The notes beneath the pieces were generated by a model. That model made no database searches. It was not told where the DNA came from and saw nothing but the letters and a program-made list of their open reading frames with translations. The translations under genes were made by a program, and so were the position numbers. From Forsythia viridissima (Eukaryota; Streptophyta; Magnoliopsida; Lamiales; Oleaceae): a stretch of 64,000 nt of DNA. The DNA is taken from the NCBI GenBank assembly GCA_030279155.1, contig CM059042.1, forward strand, positions 19,008,692 through 19,072,691, in the 5' to 3' direction. Below, piece by piece: positions 22,238 through 34,200 of this stretch. Every line of letters begins with the position of its first letter. The first letter of the stretch is position 1.

Positions 22238-24730
22238 TGATACTGTATTATATAAAACAGTATCACAGAAAACAGTATCACAATAGAAATGAATATAGAA
22301 TTCGCACACGTGCTCAGAATTTTTATTATAATATATTTTCGGAATGGTCTCGACGAGCCGGTCAAGACCAGTAGCTTCGCCACTGCATAAGATGGATTTT
22401 AGCCATTTGAAGTCGTCTCTTTAATTTAAAATGTCAATCTTTATTTTTTCTTGTCAAAACAGTATCATACATACCAAAACAGTATCATACATACCAAAAC
22501 AGTATCACAAAATATTATCATAATAGAAATGGCATAGAATTCGCATACGTACTCGAAATTTTTATTATAATATGTTTTCGAAATTGTCTCGACGAAACGG
22601 TCAAGACCAGTTCATTTGCCACTACGTACGATAGATTTTACCCGTTTGAAGTCATCTCTTTAGCTTAAAATGACAATCTTTAATTTTATTGTCAAAACAG
22701 TATCATACATCCTCTAAAATAGTATCACAGATAAATGTTATACATGAAAATATGTTGTTCAAGTCCATTGATACTGTTTGAAGTAATTAAACTGTTCTTA
22801 AAATACTCCATTAGTATTATAAGACCATTGATACTACTTGCACTCAATAACATTATCATATATTAAAACAGTATCACAAATAAAAATATAATATAAGTAT
22901 ACCAATTCACATTATCTAAATAAAACAGTATCACAGCTAAAATAGTATCATAAAACTAAGCACAAGATATTTTAATGGTTGAAGTAATGATACTGTTTTA
23001 ATACAGTATCATAGGTTGAAACATTATTATAATAAAACAGTATCACAGATAAAAACATGATATAAGTATACCAATTCACAGTATCATAGATAAAACAGTA
23101 TCTTTTGATATTGTTTTAATCCATGATACTGTTTTAATCCTATGATACTGTTTGAATGTCTTATTTTTAATCCATGATAATGTTTTGTTTAGGTAATGTG
23201 CATTAATATAAATTGAATGTCCAGAAACCAGAACCAAGTTTTGTTTAGGTAATGTGCATTAATTTAAATAGGAGCTTGAATGTTCCATCATCTAATATTT
23301 GAATTTCTTAGTTTTAATCCATGATACTGTTTTAATGCCTTAGTTTTAATCTATGATACTGTTTAATTATAGCAAGGTTTAATAGATTGAAACTTTGTCA
23401 TAATATTTCACTATCATTTGAAACATGTTTTAATCCATGATACTGTTTTAATTCTGTGATACTGTTTGAATATATATATGTGATCTTTGATACTGTTTAA
23501 TTATGGCAATGTTTGAACCTGTGATATTGTTTGAATGTCTTAGTTTTAATCTATGATACTGTTTTAATCCATGATACTGTTTTGTTTGGTAATTAGTATA
23601 TTTTGATACTGTTTTAATCCATGATAGTGTTTTAATCCTGTGATACTGTTTGATTATGGCAATGTTTGAACCTGTGATATTGTTTGAATATCTTAGTTTT
23701 AATCTATGATATTGTTTTAATCCATGATACTGTTTTGTTTAGGTAATTAGTATATTTTGATACTGTTTTAATCCATGATACTGTTTTTATCATGTGATAT
23801 TTCTATGTGATCTTTGATATTGTTTAATTATGGCAAGGTTTGAATAAGTGATACTGTTTGAGTGATACTGTTTGAATGTCTTAGTTTTAATCCATGATAA
23901 TGTTTTGTTTAGGTAATATGCATTCATATAAATTGATATTTGTTTTAATCCATGTTTTAATCTATGATACTGTTTTACATAATAAAGTATCAAACAAAAC
24001 ATATGACTAATTAAACAGTATCAAAGATAAAAGCATGATATCATAGTCATGTGTGTTGTTTGATACTGTATTATGTAAAACAGTATCACAAAAACAGTAT
24101 CACAATAGAAATGATCATAGAATTTGCACACGTGCTCAGAATTTTTATTATAATATGTTTTCGGAATGGTCTCGACGAGACGGTCAAGACCAGTAGCTTC
24201 GCCACTGCATAAGATGGATTTTAGTCTTTTGAAGTCGTCTCTTTAGCTTAAAATGACAATCTTTAATTTTTTTTTTCAAAACAGTATCACAAATCCTCTA
24301 AAACAGTATCACGGATAAATATATCTTTATTGAAGCCACCATTCATCTTTCTCTTGTTGAACATCCTTTGAACTTGATCCTTTTTCATTAACACTCCCAG
24401 TTCTTGATTGATCAGATCCTAGTTCTTCATTATCACTACAAGAATCATAAAAGTTCACTACAAGAATCATAGGTTTAACAATCTTTAATTTTTTTTTCAA
24501 AACAGTATCACAAATCCTCTAAAACAGTATCACGGATTAATGCTACAAATTAAAGCTCTTCCAAGATATCTGAGTCCCTTAAAAGCAAGCAAACACATAC
24601 TTCAGAGCAATGCCAAGATGAAGAAAGAATAACTGCTCACTATCATTAAAAACAGAGAAAAAAATCAGCAAATTTCACTATCATTAGAAACAGTATCATA
24701 TATTGAAACACATCTATTGAAACAGTATCA
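22238..24730. repeat. Interspersed GATACTGTTTT / AAAACAGTATC array
   Basis: About 40 exact or near-exact copies of an 11-12-bp motif are spread over 2.5 kb. From 22238 to about 23110 and again from about 24000 to 24730 they mostly read AAAACAGTATCAC on the plus strand. Between about 23110 and 23990 they mostly read TGATACTGTTTTAATCC. The array is therefore split into opposed blocks. Spacing is irregular (about 15-60 bp), unlike a satellite. Confidence 0.85.
22286..24272. repeat. Three direct copies of a 160-bp module
   Basis: A module starting near TAGAATTCGCACACGTGCTC and containing GGTCTCGACGAG..CGGTCAAGACCAG occurs at about 22286-22442, 22530-22690 and 24100-24272. Copies one and three are almost identical; copy two is more diverged. 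Each module is flanked by AAAACAGTATCAC motifs. It contains the palindromic pair GGTCTCGACG..CGGTCAAGACC. No ORF is present. Confidence 0.8.
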
Positions 24731-25620
24731 AGCATTTTACATGATCTAACATAAAACCCTAACTCACAACAACTACATTATCAAAAACTAGTTGAATCAG
24801 TTCATCCAAACTCCATTCATTAACTGCATTGCACATGTTTCAATTTGAACAATATCTCAATATTTGAATGATTATTTTTAACTGAAAATGGTTACTTTAT
24901 TAAAAAATAAAAAATAAAACAATATTTTCGCCATTGAAATATCAGCTTTCGAATTGTTTGTATGCAGTTACAGGTTATGGTGAGAAGAATCAAACACAAG
25001 AAGAAGATGAAAATTGTTAAAAGTAAATGAAGGAGTTTGTAAACAGGCATTGAAATGATTTTGTTGGTTTTTACGTGTTTAAATGACTGTTTTTACAATT
25101 GGAGGGCATATTGGTCTTTTAGTAATTAAGTATGACTTTAGTTGAATTAAGATTATATGATATGACTTTTCAGCCCACCATGGCGTTAACAGTGACCGGC
25201 CCAAAATTTTCCCTTAAATTATTGTCCTATGAAGTGTAGTGTGTGAAAATATGTTACCCCCAACTAAAGGTGCAACTTGCAAGAGATATGTAATACATAA
25301 TATAGTTATTAGAAATTTGCCATCTAGTTATGAGCTCTCTGAAAGTCAATTAAAATTGTCCTGTTCTGAACTGGTCCAAACTAATGGCTCGTTGTTACTG
25401 CTATCACGAAGCATTAGATTTTTATTCTACTGGTTTAATAAGCACTGATCAAACTAAGATAATCTGGATTTCTTAACCATTGATAGAGCTTAATATTTTA
25501 TTTTTCTTTAATAAGTGAGATTATTGTGCAATGTTTGCATCCCTTGTATATCGATGAACTTTTCAAATTGTACAAGAAATAAAGAATCTAATTGCCAAAT
25601 TTGTATGTTGTCGTACCAGT

Positions 25621-26003
25621 CTAAGAAGCACGGACACTTCACCGCCACCGGCGTGTCGGTGTCGGACACGTATCGGACACCGACACGTATCGGACACTTC
25701 GTCGGATATTTGTTTAGGGTTTAGAAAAAATAAGTCAATCTTTATGGGCCAGTCAAGATTTTAAATGGGCTAATTATATGTTTATTAATGTTAAAATAGG
25801 TAAATCATGTTTTAGTATTGTTTTTTATGCAATAAGTATAGAAATTTTTATTTTCTTTAGGCTATAAAGTTAAAAGAATTAAATTAAAAAAATTTAATCG
25901 ACGTATCGGCGGCGTGTCGATGTCGGTACTTTTTCGAAAATTGCGTGTCGACGTATCCGATACGTGTCGTGTCGGACACGCGTATCCGTATCGGTGCATC
26001 ATA
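25621..26003. mobile_element. MULE-type MITE with CGGACAC repeats
   Basis: A 0.38-kb element whose ends are built from repeated GTGTCGGACACG-like blocks in inverted orientation. The right end reads GTGCATCATA, like the outer MULE in the YTH intron. Flanks CGTACCAGT (25612-25620) and GGTACCGGT (26004-26012) match at 7 of 9 bases, and TCTAAG follows each, so the exact border is uncertain by a few bases. No ORF is present. Confidence 0.7.
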
Positions 26004-26012
26004 GGTACCGGT

Positions 26013-27855
26013 CTAAGAGTACACCCACATGGTTGTGACTACTTGTTTAGCAGAGGTGTTCAGTTTTATGTAAGCGTTGGACATAAATTCACTAATTCAT
26101 CATTTATTTGACCATTTCATTTGAATGACATGTATTTTTTGAACGATTAAGGGGGTATGATATTGCAGTTTATAACTAGATGTTCATCTCCATCTTCACA
26201 TAACAAAGTGTGACCCTGTTAAGCAAGGATCAATGGCGTACATTATGAGACTTCATTGCTAATAATTACTGCTCATCACAGCTTTCTACCTTGTCACGTG
26301 AGACTAAGGTCAATAAACAGCGATATATAAATCATTACGAGCTAATAGCATTTGTGTTTTTGCCAGGTGAAACTATAGTCAACTTTGGAATTCTGCATGA
26401 GAGAGGCCAATCGACACAGCATCACAATTGCATCCACCAGCGATAGACAATGCATAATTGTGTTTCGTCTTCCTTGCAATCGTGTTGATATGCGAAACAG
26501 TTTTTTGTGTTGTGTAGTTGGATTATTTATGAGGTTATTGATCCATGGCAGTTTCATTTTTCATGGTTTTAAATCTGTTGAAAAATAACTGTTTCAGTCG
26601 AGGAATTATAATTCAATCTACCCAAGCGCTTTGCAAATTATTATTTTGATTTCTGAATCTCATCGATGTTTAAAATAAAAACATTGTACTGAATTGATTT
26701 GTTGCTGAGTTCAATTAGCAAAGTGATTCAAAATGAATGTGTTTACTAGAGATGACTACACAACCTAACATGCAAAATTTTAGTTTTTCTGTTTGCTGTT
26801 AGTGCCAAGTAATTTATAATCTAACTTTTCAAACTGTCCATTAATGGATGTGGAAAAATCATTGAGTCCCTGACTCCCCACTAACCAAATTACAAGTTCA
26901 TGATGCTGTCCAGTATTTAGGTTTTGAGGGTAAAATTCCCCGATCTCACTTTATAGGAAACCTTGCTCAATTCGTTAGCAGATATGTTCATATTGTGAAG
27001 ATTGTCTTGTTTGGAATGTGCGAATAAAATTCTACATCAATTAGACATAGGGTAAATGATGAACTTATAAGAGATTGAATTACTCTACTTAATGGGTTAA
27101 TCTTTCGGGATAGAATTTCAATTCTCAACAATACCACAAGTGATATTAGTACTAGGTTCCAAACTTAGTCATGCGGACACACAAAGCAGATGTTTGGTTG
27201 CAGCCGAATGAAAGTAGTGGGTCCTAAGTTGGATTGTGATGGACCAAAAAAATTCGTAATTGGCTTAAGGTGGTTGCGTTCGCACAAGGTGGTGGCCCTG
27301 ACGTAGTGAAATAGTTGAATATTGATAGAGTGTGTAATCTTTCTAAGTTTGAGAAAGAGAGATGGATAAACTATTCTTGGAACTGGGAAAGGAAAAGGCA
27401 TGGTACTTCGTTCAAAGGAGAATTATTGGAGATGTACGAACAAAGTCTCACGTCAGTTAGACATACGATAAATAATAAACTTATAAAAGATTAAGTTACT
27501 TCACCTAATGAATTAACTTTTTGGAATGAATCTAAGCCTAAAATTAGGTTAATTCCCTACATGTAAGCCTAAAATATATGCTTATTTTCATGGATAAATC
27601 TCTATTCTACAAGAGGATCAGATTTTTTAATTCATTTTTATTCATAAGTACACATTATCCCTCTCACTGTAGCATGTCAGGCACGCCACAGGTGGTAAAG
27701 ACCGATGAATGATTTTTGGCGAGACTGGACTGGCATGGCCAGCCACTATATGGGCCGAGATGGGCGCAGGTGGTTGTTGAGCTGTTCCTGGCCTATGGTT
27801 TGACGGCCCAGCTTGGCCTAGCCCGTTTGACACCTGTAAGAGTGTTTGGTCCCCG
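26013..27855. other. Intergenic, with a 100-bp direct repeat
   Basis: No gene is seen. Two diverged direct copies of about 100 bp lie at 27019-27125 and 27436-27533, each with ATTAGACATA-like and AACTTATAARAGATT blocks. They could be remnants of an LTR. The right part (27630-27850) has GC-rich GGCC-containing repeats downstream of the PPR stop codon. Confidence 0.4.
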
Positions 27856-29724
27856 TTACAAGCTCCTTCTGTTTAGCTCAATTTTGCTAAAACCATAGTT
27901 CTTTCTTATTTTTCTATCCTTCATGTCTCTCCACACTTCTTCCACCCCAAGCCAGTTATCAGCTTCAGCATAAACTTTACTTCGCAAAGCATGATTTGCA
28001 GCATTCTCAGGTTCTGATCTAACAAGTTTATGTGCTAGCAGTCCTGCAACATCCAATCTCCCATGAAGTTTACAAGCAGAAACCAAGGAACTATATATTC
28101 TTGCGTTTGCTTTCGTTGGCATTCTGCCAATGACATCGTGTGCAGCATCGAGTTTTCCTGCCCTTCCAAGGAGATCAATAAAGCAAGTATAATGCTCCAT
28201 TGTTAAAGATATATTTATGTCTTTTATTGCTTCTTCAAAGAGCATTAGTCCCTCTTCTACAAAACCAGCATGATTGCAGGCTGATAAAATTGCAAGATAT
28301 GTTATTGCATCAGCCTTTATACTACTCCCTTGCATCTCGTAGAAGAGTCGCAAAGCTTCTTCTGGATAACCATAAAGTCCATATGCGCTAATAATCGCAC
28401 TCCAAGAAACAGAATCTCTTGTCCTCATTTCCTTGAATACTTGAACAGAATCTTCAAGACTACCACACTTTGAATACATATTTATAAGGGCGTTTTGAAT
28501 AAACAAGTCGGAATTCAAGCCACATTTCAAAGTGTAGCCGTGGATTCCACAGCTATCACTTAGTGATAGAAGATTAGTACAGGCAGAAATCATTGCCAGT
28601 AGAGTAACACTGTTGGGTAGAATCCCTTCCATCTGCATTTCACTAAATAGCCTAATAGCTTCTCTAGTACAATCTTTACTATGAGAATAGCCTGCAATCA
28701 TAGCACTCCACATCACTATGTCTTTCCTCGCGCACATATCAAATATGAGCTTAGCATGCTGCAATGCTCCCCCACATTCAGAATACACGTGCACAAGCGC
28801 TGTTGAAAAACGAGCATCTGAATCAAAACCATGTCGGAAAGCATACCCGTGAATCTCTTTCCCAAGCTTTATTGAGCCTAACTCAGCAAAAACTGGTAAT
28901 ATACTAATCACAGTCACTCTATTGGGCTTGATATTATTTGCTAGCATTTCACAAAATAGATCAAGTGCCTTCATGTAATCTTGATCACCAACACATCCAG
29001 AAATCATAGCAGTCCACGAGACTTCATTTTTCTCCTCCATGCTATCAAAAACACGAAATGCCATATCCGAATCGCCACATCTCCAGTAAAAATCCACCAA
29101 TGCAGACACCACAAAAACCGACTTCTCTATTCTCTCATCAACAATAACAAGAGCGTGTATTACTCTTCCTAACCTCCAAGTCTCACTTTTAACACATGCT
29201 GAGAAAACACTGGCAATTAGCTCAGGCTTCGGCACAAAACCATGCACATACATTTCCTTAAACATCTTTAATGATACCAAGATAAACCCATTTTGAATAA
29301 AGCAATTTATCATGGAATTCCAGGAAATGGTATCTCTACAAGGCATAGTATCGAACAACTTGTGCGCACTCTTTGTTTCTGAAAACTTGGCATACATGGA
29401 GATGAGGGAATTTGAGACGGTAGATTCTGAATCAAACCCATTTTTTAGGACATTGCAGTGTATCTGTAGGCCCGAACTTTGGTGGATTTGAGAATGTGCA
29501 CAGGCTTTGATAATTGATGGAAGAATGAAGTTGATGGTTGTTTTTGCATGTAAAGGGTGGAGTTGTTCTTTGTAGAATACAAGGGCTTGAGCATATAACC
29601 CATTTGAGATCAAATGTTGAACTTTTGTGTTGGTCTCAAGAATTGTTGTTTTGGTGCCTGAAGCTGAAGTTGACATAAAACGTAGTATTAGTTGATGCAT
29701 TTTACGTCGTTTGTTTGCCGCCAT
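27856..29724 (-). CDS. E-class PPR protein (At4g31070-like)
   Basis: An intact intronless frame of 622 aa starts at ATG 29724 (MAANKRRKMHQL). A GTG in the same frame at 29733 is not a likely start. The basic, Ser/Thr-rich first 40 residues could be a mitochondrial or plastid presequence. From about residue 45 to 540 the protein is a chain of PLS-type pentatricopeptide repeats, seen in recurring NSLISMYAKF, VSWTAMISGCV and NALINMYSKCGSLEDSVQVF segments. The C-terminus is an E-type extension ending near YGFSKIEL; no DYW deaminase domain follows. Such proteins bind organellar RNA in a sequence-specific way and commonly take part in C-to-U editing with partners. Sequence layout and length recall Arabidopsis At4g31070 from memory. 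The RNA target is unknown. Confidence 0.92.
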   Translation of the reverse strand: MAANKRRKMHQLILRFMSTSASGTKTTILETNTKVQHLISNGLYAQALVFYKEQLHPLHAKTTINFILPSIIKACAHSQIHQSSGLQIHCNVLKNGFDSESTVSNSLISMYAKFSETKSAHKLFDTMPCRDTISWNSMINCFIQNGFILVSLKMFKEMYVHGFVPKPELIASVFSACVKSETWRLGRVIHALVIVDERIEKSVFVVSALVDFYWRCGDSDMAFRVFDSMEEKNEVSWTAMISGCVGDQDYMKALDLFCEMLANNIKPNRVTVISILPVFAELGSIKLGKEIHGYAFRHGFDSDARFSTALVHVYSECGGALQHAKLIFDMCARKDIVMWSAMIAGYSHSKDCTREAIRLFSEMQMEGILPNSVTLLAMISACTNLLSLSDSCGIHGYTLKCGLNSDLFIQNALINMYSKCGSLEDSVQVFKEMRTRDSVSWSAIISAYGLYGYPEEALRLFYEMQGSSIKADAITYLAILSACNHAGFVEEGLMLFEEAIKDINISLTMEHYTCFIDLLGRAGKLDAAHDVIGRMPTKANARIYSSLVSACKLHGRLDVAGLLAHKLVRSEPENAANHALRSKVYAEADNWLGVEEVWRDMKDRKIRKNYGFSKIELNRRSL

Positions 29725-31275
29725 TTGGGTCACGGCATGGGTGGTCTGTTGTAAAGGAATCCATGGAATAATGACTCAATCAATGAAGGGCATCCAACAT
29801 CTCCTTTTTCTACTTTTTCCGAAAAGAAATACATGTTCTATTCTTTTTTATGCCCTGTCTATTTCAAATGGATAAATGAATTATAAGATCCGGATACTCG
29901 TTTAGTTAGTTATTGGAAAAACTAACTAAAACTACTCGTGAAATAAGAGTTGCGAGTATAATTCAATTTGAAAATAGTACACAATATTTTTAATCTTTGT
30001 ATAATAGGAATTGCATTATTAAACATGTTGTCTTGATGTCATGATAACTGTTATTTGGTGTTGGTCTGTCGACCATGCTCTGCAGGCTTCTTTGCTCAGC
30101 AACACTAACTCAAACTCTCGTAACTTGTCTATCACTCTACCTTGGACATTGCTTAGCACTAGTTGGCAGCGAGCTTGACCCTTGGTCTCGACTCTATCGA
30201 GTTTAGTTTGCTCTCTCAATTAATGTATTTTCACCTTTGACGATTCTTAACTTGCCATTTTTGTCTCGGGGGAATTTGATTTTTCTAGGTCAGTTGATAG
30301 GCCTAAATTGGCAAATAATTTTTATTCAAACAATTTTTTATTTTTAAATTAATTTTGTTAAGGTAGAGGTGGTGTCGATGTTGTCACCGTCATGATTACA
30401 TTTGTGGGGATGGTGTTTGGCCACGAGTGAGGTGGGGTGGCTTGGCTGGAAAAGGTAAAATGTTTACTTTTTCTAAATTCTTTTATTTTTTGGGTTAATA
30501 TTTATTTGATTGTTTTAGGGGATATTTATTTGTACATTTTTAAAAAGTTAAGAGAAGTCTTTTATAATTTTTTCTTATTTTTTGTTGTTTTATTGTTTAC
30601 TTTTATGTTTGTTTATTTAAAGAGGAAGACATATTCGTTATTTAATGGCCCAAATGGAGGGAATGACGAGTTTTATTACATAATTGAAAGGTAGGGATGA
30701 TTTATGCTTAAAAAAAAATTAATGATATATGTTTTATATTTTGTAAATGTTGTACAAATATAATAATATGAGATATATAATAATTAATTACTATTTAGTC
30801 AAATAAATATAAAATTTATACATTGTCATCGCCCTCAAAATCATTGCCCAACCTATTTGGACCAGACGCGTAAATAGGTCATGTCTTGCTATAGGCAACC
30901 TACACCAAGCCCCCTAAAATCCAATTTGACTTGATTTGTTGAACGAGTCTAGATCTACTGTCCCACCCAACCACGAGAACTTATTCAACATAAACCAACA
31001 TAGTAGCTTGAACATTGTGAATATACCAAAGATCAGCCTAACTTAAAGTACAACAAATTGCAGATTTGAAGTGAAGAATGCAAGTGATACAACGACAATA
31101 AATCTTGGAAATTCTACTATTAAAGTAAGAAAATCTTGAACAGAATTTCATTTACTACACGTAATATATTATATATTGTGTAGCACGGGTATGAAATTTC
31201 AGCATAATACATACAATGGGAAGAACATACATTTATGTGATTACGACGTCTCATTGCATCTAAAGCAGTTTATCT
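29725..31275. other. Intergenic between PPR and transporter 1
   Basis: The first few hundred bases are the PPR gene's 5' flank. Frames at 30019-30219 and 30437-30694 have no family features. The 3' UTR of transporter copy 1 lies at the right end. No gene is seen. Confidence 0.4.
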
Positions 31276-34200
31276 CTATTCTACACTTGTAATATCTGTT
31301 AAGTTTCTTCCCTTGGTTTCGAATGGGAAGAGCAGGATGCAGAGTCCAGAAACAAGTACTACGATTTCGAAAAGAATAACTGCAGCTGTTTGATGGCAGC
31401 TGCTAACAAGTGCTACTGCTACCAGAGGGCATACCATACCACCAATTCTTCCCATAGAAGTTGCAAGTCCACCGCCAGTGCCCCTCGCAGAAGTCGGATA
31501 TACCTATCGCAAAAAATCTAATCAATGATAACTCATTCATTACCATACCATATATGATTTCACACCATAATTTGAAACTCACAAACTACTTGTACACCAC
31601 ATCACATGATAAACTAAAAAGTATACCTAGATTGACATTATCCAAGCAAAATGAACAAATTCTCAGTTTGGTTGATTGAGACGAAGGGATTTCAACAGTC
31701 TTGTTGTCAAGTTTTTCTCATCCTTGGTTAGAAGTTATGTTAAGAGTAAAATATCACCTCGAATAACGATGAAATAAACCCACAACATATAATGACTTTG
31801 ACTACTCTTCTTAACAATGTTGACTTTTCAAAATGAAACCCAAGTCTTAATATTGTATCAGAGCCTATTAAACTCAAACAAACAATACGATTCAATTAAG
31901 ACTCAGACAAGCACACAGATTCCAAAATTAGTGTTCTCAAACGAGCCACCATCTTGCGGGAGCATGTAACTAGAAATGTCTTTAGGAAGTGCACCAAGGG
32001 GCTGACATACACGAGTAATTTCAGCTTCGGAAAATTAGTAAATGAGATCGTTTAAGAGAAGTTTCCCAGGTAAAAAGTTTGATTTTGTCTTGAATTAAAA
32101 AGGAAAAATCTTTAGAAAGTGAGACCAAAGAGCCAACTGGCATATGTTGACATCCCAAAACTCAAGAATAATTTCTGTCAACTTGATTTGCATAGGAAAA
32201 CGTCACCAGTACTGGAATAATGAGATTGTATTGTTGTCTCACTCCATTTCTTGCACATCTTGAACATCTTGAATGGTTTCTTTTCATCACAGGCATCTAA
32301 AAGGCCAAATTTTATTTCTTGATGAAGATACACCTATCTTTAAATCTATCTAGCAATTTACAATGTTCTTCAAAACTAGCATCAAATGAAATTCCAAACC
32401 GAATAGGTTAAATAATTGAAAATATAATCAACAGTATATATTAATCTAAAGTACCTCCTTTGCATAGACAAGTAAGATTGTAAATGCCGCAGAAATAAAC
32501 ATGCGAGCACCAAATAACGAAGCTGTAGTCACTAACTCGTTTTGATGAGAAATCAGTGGTAACATTAGGATGAAAGTTAACATGGTAAGAATTTCCATGG
32601 TAAGCTTGCGACCCATCCGATCCACAAGAACTGCTGCTACAACAAGCCCAGGAATTTCTGCAAGAAATAGAATAATAAATTTAGGAACTAATTATGCAAC
32701 CCAACTTGATAAAAATCTTCGACTGCTCTGTCTTTTGGCTTGCTTCACAATTTTATTCACGTTCTTAAAATGAATGCATTCAATGGGGAATGACTAGATT
32801 GAATGTTCAAGATGCAATTCGAACAAATAAGTTTGCCCCCTCTCTGTTAGTTTAAACTTTTAGTTGAGGTGGTTTGACAAAGTATCAAAGCCTGCACAGG
32901 TCCTGAATTCGAGTCTCGTCACCACCCATTTATAAAAATTGTATACATGTTAGGTTTTAGATGAAAAACTGAATCTGGCCTGGAGGTGATGGGGGCTGTT
33001 GAAAACATAATTTAAGTAAATTGGACCATCTACCCTCTAACAACTTAAGTATTTAGATGACGTGATTCAGTAATAGTACCTGCTAAACTATTAATAAATA
33101 CATCAATATAGAGACTAGCATCCTGGACGTTTTTGGACATAGTCATTGAGCCACATTCTCTTTGCCCATTGTTCAATTCAGTGATCAACAATACAATTCC
33201 GTAGTATGCAAATGTATATCCAAAATGCAAAAGCCACAAGAGAAGAGTGGTCCCCAGTAAATTTGATGAAAAGAGTTCGAGCAAAGATTTGAAGAATGTT
33301 TCGGAATAACTTCTCTTTTTCCCGGTTGAGGACAGAAGAGGAGTTTCATCTGATGGAGCATCTTCTTCATCTAGATCCATGTTTTGATCATAGAGAAGAA
33401 TTCCAGTGGGAAGTTCCGTTCGGTTGATTAGAGCTATTTTTTCCAAAATTCCAAGTGCTTCAGTTGTTCTTCCTTTCATATATAGGTATCTTGGAGACTC
33501 TGGTGCCAAATTAGAAAAGAGAAGAACCAAGAAAGCTGGTATAGAAGACAAAGCAAGCAGCCACCTCCAACCCAAGCCTGGCATGACAATCTGCACGAAG
33601 AATGAGGGATTTATGATAATCCAATTTATTGAGCAGAAATGATGCTATATGCTCATTATCAACCCCCACCCCCACCCCCACCCCCACCCCTCGAGAAAAA
33701 AAGATAGAAGATAAGCATTTGAATTCAGAACGATGGCAAAAAGTCCCTCAGTGAAAGTTGGCAAAACATTCTGGAAATTAATAAATTTATTTTCCAATTT
33801 CAAGTGCGTCAATGAACTTCATTTTGTCACCTAATCTATACTTTCGTTTCAATCAAGAGCCTTCATCAAACTCCGTTAGCTTGTCAAGTGAAAAAATGAC
33901 ACAGATGTCGACATAACATTAGTAAAATGCGGTGAACGCAAATCATCAACTGCCATGCAAGTATTTCTGTTCAGAAAGCTAACCAAACTTGAGATGTAGT
34001 AACTTGATTGAATTAAAATTATACTTAGTGACCAACTCTGACAAAATGAAATTCACTGATCCACTTGAAATCATGGTGGCAGAAGTTCGGTGACTTCCAA
34101 ATTTTTTACCCGATCACTGAAGCTAAATACAGCACCAGAAAACAGAACAGAGTGTTAATAAGTTCAATAGGTATCTGTTGTGTTTGGCTGTTTCCTTAGG

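Larger units (their letters stand above)
21407..25213. mobile_element. 3.8-kb MULE-like element with motif arrays
   Basis: The flanks TTAAATTAT are identical at 21398-21406 and 25214-25222, a perfect 9-bp duplication. The terminal bases GGAAAAATT (left) and GGGAAAATT (right, read inward) form a short inverted end. Deeper TIR similarity is weak, so the superfamily (Mutator-like) rests mostly on the 9-bp duplication and GGGAAAATT end. No transposase frame is present. Inside are a GC-richer block (about 21540-21900) that may be a captured host fragment, a GGTTTCT-like tandem, and a 2.5-kb array of GATACTGTTTT motifs. Confidence 0.65.

Noticed and set aside
22238..24730. CRISPR-like array
   Set aside because: The short motif is repeated, but spacing is irregular, orientation switches, and the DNA is plant nuclear. 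No cas genes exist here.
32840..32960. tRNA gene
   Set aside because: A GAATTCGAGTCTCGTC stretch resembles a B box, but no cloverleaf could be formed. A related tract lies in the same intron of the paralogue, so it is an old SINE-like or LTR-derived repeat.
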